From Synoicihabitans lomoniglobus (GTDB lineage: Bacteria; Verrucomicrobiota; Verrucomicrobiia; Opitutales; Opitutaceae): a stretch of DNA of 64,000 bases. The stretch covers positions 4,397,501-4,461,500 of the forward strand of contig NZ_CP119075.1 in assembly GCF_029023725.1 (NCBI RefSeq), read 5' to 3'. This document shows, piece by piece, positions 57,766-64,000 of this stretch. The notes under the pieces are model-generated. The model did not search any database. It was not told the DNA's origin and was given only the letters and a program-made list of their open reading frames with translations. Every line of letters starts with the position of its first letter. Position 1 is the stretch's first letter. The position numbers were made by a program, and so were the translations under genes.

Positions 57766-58539
57766 ATGAGCAAACCGACCGCCCAGCGCATCACGCTCAT
57801 CACCGGGGCCGCCTCCGGTATTGGTGAATCCACTACGCGACGTTTCGCCACCGAAGGTGACCACATCTGGGCGATCGACCACGACGCCGACAAGCTCCGC
57901 GATCTGACGAGCTACGTAAACGACCACGGGGGGCGACTCACTCCTGTCTGCCTTGACCTTGACGACCCGTTGGCCATCGCGCGTTTCAGTGAAGACTTCC
58001 ATCGCCAGCACCCCGCAGGGGCGGATGTGCTGATCAACAACGCGGGCATCGGGGCCGTTGGCACCATCCTGCAAACCGAGGCGGCCGACCTCGACCGGCT
58101 CTACCGGGTCAACGTGCGCGCGCCCTACCAACTCAGTCAACTATTCCTGCCTGCCATGGTGAAACGACGGCGCGGTGCCGTGATCAATGTCGCCTCCCTG
58201 GGCGGATTAATGGGCCTGCGTGATCGGGCGGCTTATTGCACCACCAAGTTCGCCGTCGTCGGACTGACCAAGTCCATGGCTCTCGACCACGCCGTCGACC
58301 AAGTCCGGATCAACTGCGTCTGCCCCGCCCGGGTGGAAACGCCCTTCGTCACGGCCCGGATTCAGGAATACCCCGATCCCGCCGAAGCCTATCGGCAAAT
58401 GAGTGCCACCCAGCCCATCGGACGCATGGCCCGCCCCGAAGAAATCGCGGCCGCCATGCTCTATCTGGCCAGTGACGATGCCGCTTTCATCACCGGCTCC
58501 GCCCTCGTCATCGACGGCGGCATGAGCGCCGGAATCTAA
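57766..58539 (+). CDS. Short-chain dehydrogenase, deoxy-sugar-acid type
   Basis: A 257-residue SDR: TGAASGIG at 13-20, acidic residue after strand 2 (IDHD) indicating NAD, NNAG at 91-94, and Ser144, Tyr157, Lys161 (AYCTTKFAVVGLTKSMALDH). The YCTTK-AVxGLTKSxAxDH run and INCVCPARVETPFV resemble L-fucose dehydrogenases and 2-keto-3-deoxy-L-fuconate dehydrogenases. The FAH hydrolase that would follow such a step starts 14 bp downstream, which strengthens the call. The substrate remains inferred. Confidence 0.87.
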   Translation: MSKPTAQRITLITGAASGIGESTTRRFATEGDHIWAIDHDADKLRDLTSYVNDHGGRLTPVCLDLDDPLAIARFSEDFHRQHPAGADVLINNAGIGAVGTILQTEAADLDRLYRVNVRAPYQLSQLFLPAMVKRRRGAVINVASLGGLMGLRDRAAYCTTKFAVVGLTKSMALDHAVDQVRINCVCPARVETPFVTARIQEYPDPAEAYRQMSATQPIGRMARPEEIAAAMLYLASDDAAFITGSALVIDGGMSAGI

Positions 58540-58553
58540 CCGTTTTTCTTTCC

Positions 58554-59381
58554 ATGAAAATCATCCGTTATCGCGACTTCCAGGACACCATCAAATTCGG
58601 TTGCATCGGCGCCGACGGTTCCGAGCAGCGCCTCGACGGCGATCTGTTCAAGGGCCTGAGCGCCACCGGTGAAACCGCTCACGTAAAAACGCTGCTGGCC
58701 CCGATCGATCCGGTCGCGGTCTTCGGCATCGGACTCAACTACCGTCAACACGCCACCGAATCCGGCATGTCCGCTCCGGCCGAACCGGTGGTATTCATGA
58801 AACCACCCAGCGCGCTCCAGCGTCCCGGAGGTCCCATCGAAATCCCCCGCCAAGCGGCCAGCCACGAGGTGGACTACGAAGTCGAACTCGCCGTGGTGAT
58901 TGGCAGGCCCGCCAAAAACGTCACGGTTGAAAAAGCCCTCAATTACGTGCTGGGCTATACCTGCGCCAACGACGTCAGCGCCCGCGATTGGCAAATCAAA
59001 CGCGGTGGCGGTCAGTGGTGCCGCGGCAAGATGTTCGACACGTTTCTGCCGCTCGGTCCTTCGCTCGTGACCACCGACGAGTTGCCCGACCCGCAGGACC
59101 TCAAGTTGCGCAGCCGGGTGAACGGCCAGATCCGTCAGGATTGGACCACCGCCGACATGATCTTCGATGTCGCCACGCTCATCAGCTTCCTCAGCGCCAG
59201 CAGCACGCTGCACCCGGGCACGGTGATCCTCACCGGCACTCCGCATGGCGTGGGCATGGGCTTTCAACCACCCCGTTGGTTAAAGCCCCACGACCGCGTC
59301 GAGGTCGAAATCGACGGCATCGGCACCCTCACCAATCCTGTCGTGCTCGAGCCCCGGACTGAACCGGCCTCCACGCGTTAA
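58554..59381 (+). CDS. Fumarylacetoacetate-hydrolase-family enzyme, 2,4-diketo-3-deoxy acid hydrolase candidate
   Basis: A 275-residue FAH-fold hydrolase. GIGLNYRQHA near 60, FMKPPSAL near 81, the metal ligands E109 and E111 (HEVDYEVELAVVIG) and D140 (GYTCANDVSARDWQ), KMFDTFLPLGPSLV and TGTPHGVGMG near 225 are all in place. In the non-phosphorylating L-fucose and L-rhamnose routes such an enzyme cleaves the 2,4-diketo-3-deoxy acid to pyruvate and L-lactate; ureidoglycolate lyase or acylpyruvase are alternatives. Last gene of the 54.7-59.4 kb operon. Confidence 0.88.
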   Translation: MKIIRYRDFQDTIKFGCIGADGSEQRLDGDLFKGLSATGETAHVKTLLAPIDPVAVFGIGLNYRQHATESGMSAPAEPVVFMKPPSALQRPGGPIEIPRQAASHEVDYEVELAVVIGRPAKNVTVEKALNYVLGYTCANDVSARDWQIKRGGGQWCRGKMFDTFLPLGPSLVTTDELPDPQDLKLRSRVNGQIRQDWTTADMIFDVATLISFLSASSTLHPGTVILTGTPHGVGMGFQPPRWLKPHDRVEVEIDGIGTLTNPVVLEPRTEPASTR

Positions 59382-59504
59382 CTGATAGGGTCGAGCGCAT
59401 ACGCGGGCAACACGAACGGGCCCTTCTCATGACTTCGATGTGAGCCCGGGGACGTGGCGCTGGCCGGGTGACGAAGCGATCCTTGTCGGTCCGCCTCGTC
59501 CGGC

Positions 59505-59524
59505 GTAGAGCTGTAGCGCTCTAC
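59505..59524. promoter_or_regulatory. Inverted repeat overlapping the leader of AraC regulator 3
   Basis: GTAGAGC (59505-59511), a 6-bp spacer and GCTCTAC (59518-59524), ending 10 bp before the ATG at 59535. It occupies the place of a ribosome binding site, so it could be an autoregulatory operator or a translational hairpin. Confidence 0.45.
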
Positions 59525-59534
59525 TCAGTCCCCC

Positions 59535-60398
59535 ATGGCCGTTGAAATCCCAAACATCCCCTTTGCCCACTCCCAAGGGAAAAAAACCCCGGTTGAAGTG
59601 GTCCGGCTTTCGGAACTTCGGGCCCGTGAGACGGACCTCCCGATCTTCGCACCCAAGCGACCGGACTTTTACGTGCTCATGTTCGTCACGGAAGGTGCCG
59701 GCTCCCACTGGATCGATTTCATGCGTCACGCTTTGCGGCCCGGCGATGTCCTGCAGGTTCGACCCGACCAGGTCCACGCGTTTGATGCCGATTCGAATCA
59801 CGAGGCACTCCTGCTGCTGTTTCGTCCCGAAATGGTCCCCGCCAGTCACGTCGAACGATTGGCGATTCACCTGAGCCAACCCGTCCATCTCGCATCGCGC
59901 GACTTCAAGTTGTTGATTCAGGTGCTCGATTTTCTGCAGCAGATCGAGCGGATGCCGGCCCACATTCGCCTGACCTCCATGGCCGCAGGATTACTCCAGG
60001 CCATCATTGCCGGACTCGACGAATGGTATGCCCGGGAACATTCATTGTCGGCTAACCCGGGCCATCAGCGTGCCTTGGAATTGGTGCACCGTTTCGAACA
60101 GCTGCTTCATCACCAAGTCGGCCGTCAATCGCTCGTCGCGTGTGCCGGGCAGTTGCACGTGACCACGCGGACCCTGTCGCGGGCCTGCCAACAAATCCGA
60201 GGGACCAGCCCCAAAAAACTGATCGATCGCAATCTCGCCCTCGAAGCGAAACGGCAACTGATCCTGGGCAACGCCACCGGGGAGGAAATCGGTTACGATC
60301 TCGGCTTCAGCGAAGCCTCCAATTTCGTGAAGTTCTTCAAACGGATCGTCGGGCAAACGCCCGAGGCCTTTCGTCTCCAGCAACGTCGCGACGAATAA
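59535..60398 (+). CDS. AraC-family transcriptional regulator 3
   Basis: A 287-residue regulator with an N-terminal cupin (about 25-100; FYVLMFVTEGAGSHWIDFM, GDVLQVRPDQVHAFDADSN) and C-terminal HTH domain (about 190-285; QSLVACAGQLHVTTRTLSRACQ, SPKKLIDRNLALEAKRQLIL, GEEIGYDLGFSEASNFVKFF and QTPEAFR). It differs from the two locus regulators in its short linker. It lies 86 bp upstream of the alkylsulfatase-like gene in the same direction and is likely to regulate it; the operator words of the two loci were not found here. Confidence 0.92.
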   Translation: MAVEIPNIPFAHSQGKKTPVEVVRLSELRARETDLPIFAPKRPDFYVLMFVTEGAGSHWIDFMRHALRPGDVLQVRPDQVHAFDADSNHEALLLLFRPEMVPASHVERLAIHLSQPVHLASRDFKLLIQVLDFLQQIERMPAHIRLTSMAAGLLQAIIAGLDEWYAREHSLSANPGHQRALELVHRFEQLLHHQVGRQSLVACAGQLHVTTRTLSRACQQIRGTSPKKLIDRNLALEAKRQLILGNATGEEIGYDLGFSEASNFVKFFKRIVGQTPEAFRLQQRRDE

Positions 60399-60484
60399 GG
60401 CGTGTCCGGGCTCTGTCCGTTTTCTACCATCGACTGTCGGCTCGCCACCTTGTGACCGGGCACGGCGTTTGATAGAGTGATGGC

Positions 60485-61933
60485 ATGAAAACCACCTTCA
60501 CCAGCGGCTTGGCCATCGCCACCGCATTCACGTTATTAACCGCATCCGGTTCGGCTGCCGATTCGCCCGCCGCCCTTCTCCCTTCGTCCCATGCGGCGCA
60601 CGTCCATGCCCCCGTCTCGATCAGCGGAGGCACGCAGGTTGCGCCGAGCGTTGCATTGGATCTGCTGCATGCTCAGGACCAACAATTCGAACGGCAGATC
60701 GTGCAAGTCGCCCCCAACGTGTTCACCGCCGTCGGCTACCACGGAGCCAATACGTCAATGATCGTGGGCACCGACGGGGTGATCATCGTCGACACCCTCA
60801 TGGTGCCGACCGCCGCCGCGACTGCTCTGCAGGCCCTGCGCGCTTACAGCGACAAACCGGTGAAAGCGATCATCTACACCCACAGCCACGGCGATCACAT
60901 TGGCGGGGCCAGCGCGTTTGTCGGCGACGAGATGCCGGCAATCTACGCCATGGAAGGGTTCGGTTCAGCCGAAGGGGTGACGGAAATGGTGGGCCCCATC
61001 AAAGCGAAGCGCAACGTCCGCCAATTCGGACGCAATCTGCCGTTGGCCGAGCAGACCAATCGCGGAGTGGCCCCGGCCGGCACGGTCGACCGCGACGGGG
61101 GTAAAGGGATCCTGCCGCCCACCGTTTTAGTGCCGCACCGCGGCGATCGCACCGTGATTGCGGGGGTCGAACTCGAGTTTCATTACGCTCCGGGTGAGAC
61201 GGACGACGCCATGTTCATCTGGTTGCCGCGCGAGAAGGTGCTGTTTGCAGGGGACAACTTCTACAGCTCCTTTCCGAATCTGTATGCCATTCGCGGCACG
61301 GCCTACCGCAACGTGCTCAACTGGTCGGAAAGCGTCGCTCGCATGGCCACATTTAAACCCCACCACGTGGTGCCGGGGCATACCCTGCCCATCCATGGAC
61401 AGGAAGCGGCCACCACCGCGTTGGAGAATTACAGCGCGGCCATCCGCAGCGTCTATGACCAAACGGTCGAAGGTCTGAACGCCGGTAAGAGCCCGGATCA
61501 GTTGGCGCACGACGTCACCCTGCCGGCCCACCTCAAGGACAAACCGTATCTGATCGAGTATTACGGAACCGTGTCGAATGCGGTGCGGGCCATCTCGGTT
61601 GGTCTGCTGGGCTGGTTCGATGGCAACCCCACGACCCTGAACCCGCTGGAGCCCGCCATCGCAGCGCAAAAAATCGCCCGTCTGGCGGGAGGCACCCGCA
61701 ACCTCACCACCCAGATGGAAGCCGCTTTGCAGCAGGGCGACTATCAATGGGCCCTGGAGCTGTCCGATCATGTCAAGTGGCTGACCGACGGCGACCCGAC
61801 CCGCGCCCGTGAAATCAAAATCGAAGCACTACGGGGTCTCGGAGCTCTGGAATACAACGCCCCCAATCGAAACTACTACCTGAGTTACGCCAACGAACTC
61901 GAATCCGGCCAATTGCGTGACCCATGGTTCTGA
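60485..61933 (+). CDS. Exported metallo-beta-lactamase-fold alkylsulfatase-like enzyme (SdsA1/BDS1 type, short)
   Basis: A 482-residue protein with signal peptide about 1-25. Zinc motif THSHGDHIGG (H133, H135, D137, H138) is followed by LFAGDNFYSSFPNLYAIRGTAYRNVLNW near 250-275 and VVPGHTLPIHG near 295, the pattern of type III alkylsulfatases. Residues about 305-480 resemble the all-alpha dimerisation domain (YLIEYYGTVSNAVRAI, ALQQGDYQWALELSDHV, NRNYYLSYANELESG). The C-terminal SCP2-like domain that binds alkyl chains in SdsA1 is absent; that enzyme is about 650 residues. Hydrolysis of a smaller or soluble sulfate ester is therefore possible. Confidence 0.82.
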   Translation: MKTTFTSGLAIATAFTLLTASGSAADSPAALLPSSHAAHVHAPVSISGGTQVAPSVALDLLHAQDQQFERQIVQVAPNVFTAVGYHGANTSMIVGTDGVIIVDTLMVPTAAATALQALRAYSDKPVKAIIYTHSHGDHIGGASAFVGDEMPAIYAMEGFGSAEGVTEMVGPIKAKRNVRQFGRNLPLAEQTNRGVAPAGTVDRDGGKGILPPTVLVPHRGDRTVIAGVELEFHYAPGETDDAMFIWLPREKVLFAGDNFYSSFPNLYAIRGTAYRNVLNWSESVARMATFKPHHVVPGHTLPIHGQEAATTALENYSAAIRSVYDQTVEGLNAGKSPDQLAHDVTLPAHLKDKPYLIEYYGTVSNAVRAISVGLLGWFDGNPTTLNPLEPAIAAQKIARLAGGTRNLTTQMEAALQQGDYQWALELSDHVKWLTDGDPTRAREIKIEALRGLGALEYNAPNRNYYLSYANELESGQLRDPWF

Positions 61934-61951
61934 TCAGAACCCGAAACGCGG

Positions 61952-61968
61952 GAGATTTCGGAAATCTC
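61952..61968 (+). terminator. Possible terminator hairpin after the alkylsulfatase-like gene
   Basis: GAGATTT (61952-61958), CGG, AAATCTC (61962-61968) form a 7-bp stem with a 3-nt loop, 19 bp after the stop. No T-run follows, so it may only protect the mRNA end. Confidence 0.35.
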
Positions 61969-62132
61969 GCTCCGCCCACGTTGGGTTAGGAGCTGCCTAT
62001 TTCCTCCTCGTTGCTCTCCTCGCAAACGGCCGTTCGCTCACTCAATCACCCTGCTCCCGTCACCGTCGCGCATTACGCGCTTAGCCGGGTTATCCATCGG
62101 GCGCGGGTAAAAGGGCGTCACCTATCGGGGTG

Positions 62133-62471
62133 ATGTTCGCCTCCGCGGATATCCCGCAAAGTGCGCGACCGGTCGTCACTTCGGCGGAAACCCGTGCCCC
62201 CAAGGCACAAATCAAAGCGCTGCTCGATCAGGTCGACGCCGATCAAAAAGCCGGCGCGATTCATTGGTTGCCCATCACCGACGATCATCTTCAACGCGTG
62301 TCGGCCGTTTTCCTGAAGGCTCCGGCTGATCTCTTTTTGCGCGCCGCAGACGCCTTGCATCTCGCCTGCGCGGCGGCGGAGCGTTTCCCCGCAATCTATT
62401 CCAACGATCGCCACCTCCTGGCCGCCGCATCTCGATTCGGACTCGATGGAATCAACGTCATCGCGGCATAG
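62133..62471 (+). pseudogene. PIN-domain (VapC-like) remnant
   Basis: A 112-codon frame whose second half, LRAADALHLACAAAERFPAI then YSNDRHLLAAASRFGLDGI, is typical of the C-terminal half of PIN-domain ribonucleases, with the acidic residues of ADALHL and SNDRHL. The usual N-terminal part with the first catalytic Asp (DTS-type strand) is missing; the frame instead begins MFASADIPQSARPVVTSAE. No antitoxin gene was found upstream. It is most likely a truncated toxin gene, though a noncanonical full PIN protein is possible. Confidence 0.6.
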
Positions 62472-62481
62472 GAGGTGTTTT

Positions 62482-62862
62482 TTGAAGGACAGAAAAACAG
62501 GGGCAATCCGCAGATCTTGGTTCCAGCCTCAAACCTATAGCCGTTCTTTGCTGGCGCATCCATTATTTCGATACATCGCCGCCGATGACCGAGCTCACCA
62601 GGTCACCTACCTTTGGCGTTCAGAGGGGCCATATTGTCACGTTGTCACCACTCAAAAAATCGCCGAATCGGTGATTTCCGGTCGAGCCATCGGATTTAAT
62701 CTGAGTTCCGCAGCTCAAAAAAACACGATTGTTGCATTTAAGAGCTTGGGGAATGAATGCCCCTTTGCGGTTCTCGGCGCGGCGCGCGGACGGACTATTC
62801 CTGCCCGAAGAGGATCGTTTGCATCTGGCGGGCGATGTCGGGGTTTTCGTAGAGGGCGTTGA
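62482..62862 (+). CDS. Small hypothetical protein (doubtful)
   Basis: A TTG start at 62482 follows a perfect AGGAGG (62470-62475) with a 6-base spacer, directly after the PIN remnant stop. The product would begin MKDRKTGAIRRSWFQPQTYS and has no recognised family. The first ~100 codons (including YIAADDRAHQVTYLWR and VHVVTT-like strands) look protein-like and the DNA is AT-richer than its neighbours. The last ~22 codons overlap the end of the opposite-strand dehydrogenase gene and are Arg/Gly-rich, so the 3' end may be truncated. It may be a decayed gene. Confidence 0.3.
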   Translation: MKDRKTGAIRRSWFQPQTYSRSLLAHPLFRYIAADDRAHQVTYLWRSEGPYCHVVTTQKIAESVISGRAIGFNLSSAAQKNTIVAFKSLGNECPFAVLGAARGRTIPARRGSFASGGRCRGFRRGR

Positions 62863-64000
62863 CCATCCGCGTGTAGGTGGTGGTAAAGGTCTGGTGGCGG
62901 ACCAGGTCGCCGAAGACCGGCTTCAACTTGAGAAACGACAGCGGGTCGCGTGGCGTGTCAGCGGCGGCTTTGTTCAGCTCCGCTTTCAGGTCGTCAACGA
63001 TGTCGAGCGGCGCACCGTGCCGACTGGTGCCTTTGTCGCTGTAGAAGCACCAGGCGGCGATCACCAACGTGGCGTATTCGATGCTGCCACCGCGGGTCAG
63101 ATTTTCGGTGATGGTGGGGATGAGGAATTTCGGCAGCTTGGAGGAGCTTTCCAGGCATATGCGGGCGAGGTTGTCTTTGATGTTCGGGTTCCCAAACCGC
63201 TCGATCAGGCAATCCTTGTAATCGTCCAGATCGATGCCTTCCACGGCGTCGAGCACAGGCGTGGCTTCGAAGTCCATGAAGCGGCGCAGGTAGGTCGCGA
63301 AGAGCGGATCGGCCATACAACCGTCGATGGTGGCATGTCCGTGAATGGAGCCCAGCAATCCGAGCACGGAGTGACCGGCGTTGAGCAGCCGGATCTTCAT
63401 TTTTTCGTAAGGAGTGACATCGGGCACGAATTGCGCGCCGACGGTTTCCCACGCGGGTCGTGCACCACAAAAATGGTCCTCGATGACCCACTGGATGAAC
63501 GGCTCACAGGTGACCGGCCACTCGTCCTTCACCCCGCACTCGGTATCCAGATACTCGATATCGGACGGCGTGGTGACGGGCGTGATGCGATCGACCATCG
63601 CATTGGGGAAGCAGACCTCGCGCTCAATCCAGCGGGCGAGTTCGGGGTCCTGTTTGGCGGCAAAGGCCAGCAGCATCCGGCGCGTCATGTCACCGTTGTG
63701 CTGGATGTTGTCGCAGGATTGCACGGTGAAGGGAGGTCGGCCCACCGACCGGCACTGTTGGAGCGATGCGGTGAGGTAGCCGAAGATGGTTCTGGGCAGC
63801 ATCGGATTCGCAAGATCGTGCCGCACGTCGGGGTTCTTCAGATCGAACTCACCGGTAGCGGGGCTGAAGTTGTAGCCGCCTTCGGTGATGGTGAGGGAGA
63901 CGATCTTGGTCTCCGGGTGCGCCATGCGGGCGATGACCGCTGCAGGGTCGTCGCAACTCAGCATGAAGTCGATGAGCGAGCCGATCACCCGGGTCTCCAT
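62795..64000 (-). CDS. Mannitol dehydrogenase-family polyol/uronate dehydrogenase (cut by window end)
   Basis: The 401 residues seen are the middle and C-terminal parts of a long-chain mannitol dehydrogenase; the frame is open at 64000, so the Met there is probably internal and the N-terminal Rossmann start lies outside. Family landmarks are RVIGSLIDF, KIVSLTITEGGYNF, PFTVQSCDNIQHNG, FPNAMVDRITP and the catalytic Lys region EKMKIRLLNAGHSVLGLLG. These fit mannitol 2-dehydrogenase or D-arabinitol dehydrogenase better than fructuronate reductase. It uses NAD to interconvert a polyol and ketose. It converges on the PIN-remnant region and is not part of the sulfatase loci. Confidence 0.9.
   Translation of the reverse strand: METRVIGSLIDFMLSCDDPAAVIARMAHPETKIVSLTITEGGYNFSPATGEFDLKNPDVRHDLANPMLPRTIFGYLTASLQQCRSVGRPPFTVQSCDNIQHNGDMTRRMLLAFAAKQDPELARWIEREVCFPNAMVDRITPVTTPSDIEYLDTECGVKDEWPVTCEPFIQWVIEDHFCGARPAWETVGAQFVPDVTPYEKMKIRLLNAGHSVLGLLGSIHGHATIDGCMADPLFATYLRRFMDFEATPVLDAVEGIDLDDYKDCLIERFGNPNIKDNLARICLESSSKLPKFLIPTITENLTRGGSIEYATLVIAAWCFYSDKGTSRHGAPLDIVDDLKAELNKAAADTPRDPLSFLKLKPVFGDLVRHQTFTTTYTRMVNALYENPDIARQMQTILFGQE

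Noticed and set aside
60465-60482. TTGATAGAGTGATGGC near the alkylsulfatase-like start as an operator copy
   Set aside because: Too few matches to the TGATACGAAAGTGCC word; probably chance similarity.
62133-62471. Functional toxin-antitoxin module
   Set aside because: The PIN frame lacks the N-terminal catalytic strand and no antitoxin gene is present upstream.

Overview
The window reads as chromosomal DNA of a GC-rich, Gram-negative polysaccharide degrader, most likely a verrucomicrobium close to Opitutaceae. Signs of this are two TonB-dependent receptors with an N-terminal 'SPFEV/SPFVL' extension and no SusD partner, a very high density of type I sulfatases, a beta-propeller/HEAT/cytochrome c dehydrogenase of the kind common in Planctomycetes and Verrucomicrobia, WbsX/GH99-like proteins and ceramidase-like proteins. 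The taxonomic call is inference from gene content only.

Layout. 1-1.1 kb: end of an L-arabinose operon (araA tail, a REP-like palindrome, araD). 1.2-2.4 kb: an IS110-family insertion sequence with a long, strongly folded non-coding segment upstream of its transposase. 2.5-24 kb: sulfated-glycan locus 1. It contains a ThuA-like protein, two related GH-like TIM-barrel proteins, a GPH-type sugar symporter, a broken SGNH esterase, two sulfatases, a WbsX-like protein and TonB receptor 1 on the minus strand; then an AraC regulator, two sulfatases and a sialate O-acetylesterase-type enzyme on the plus strand. 24-54.5 kb: locus 2. It contains two ceramidase-like proteins, a nucleobase-type permease, TonB receptor 2, five sulfatases, an SDR, an aspartoacylase-like enzyme, an enolase-superfamily dehydratase, a TIM-barrel/esterase fusion, a Gfo/Idh enzyme, a heme-c dehydrogenase and two TIM-barrel isomerase-like proteins. 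53.6-59.4 kb: a second AraC regulator followed by a five-gene sugar catabolic operon (aldolase, Gfo/Idh, PfkB kinase, SDR, FAH hydrolase). 59.5-62 kb: a third AraC regulator and an alkylsulfatase-like metallo-beta-lactamase. 62.1-64 kb: a PIN-domain remnant, a doubtful small ORF and the end of a mannitol-dehydrogenase-family gene.

How it may work together. TonB receptors import sulfated oligosaccharides; exported sulfatases, esterases and GH99/WbsX-like enzymes trim them; the GPH symporter takes products into the cytoplasm, where two sulfatases without signal peptides could finish desulfation. Sugar acids or 6-deoxy sugars would then pass through a dehydratase - SDR - FAH route and/or an isomerase - kinase - aldolase route, giving pyruvate, lactate or triose units. 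Fucose- or rhamnose-containing sulfated algal polymers are a plausible substrate, but this is inferred.

The most striking new signal is regulatory. Two different 15-bp words recur upstream of the transcription units of the two loci, nearly always in the same orientation relative to the gene: GGTGATATCGTTCAA-like in locus 1 (four units) and TGATACGAAAGTGCC-like in locus 2 (six units). Each locus has its own AraC-family regulator, so these look like the operators of two specialised regulons. No tRNA, rRNA, CRISPR array or prophage was seen.
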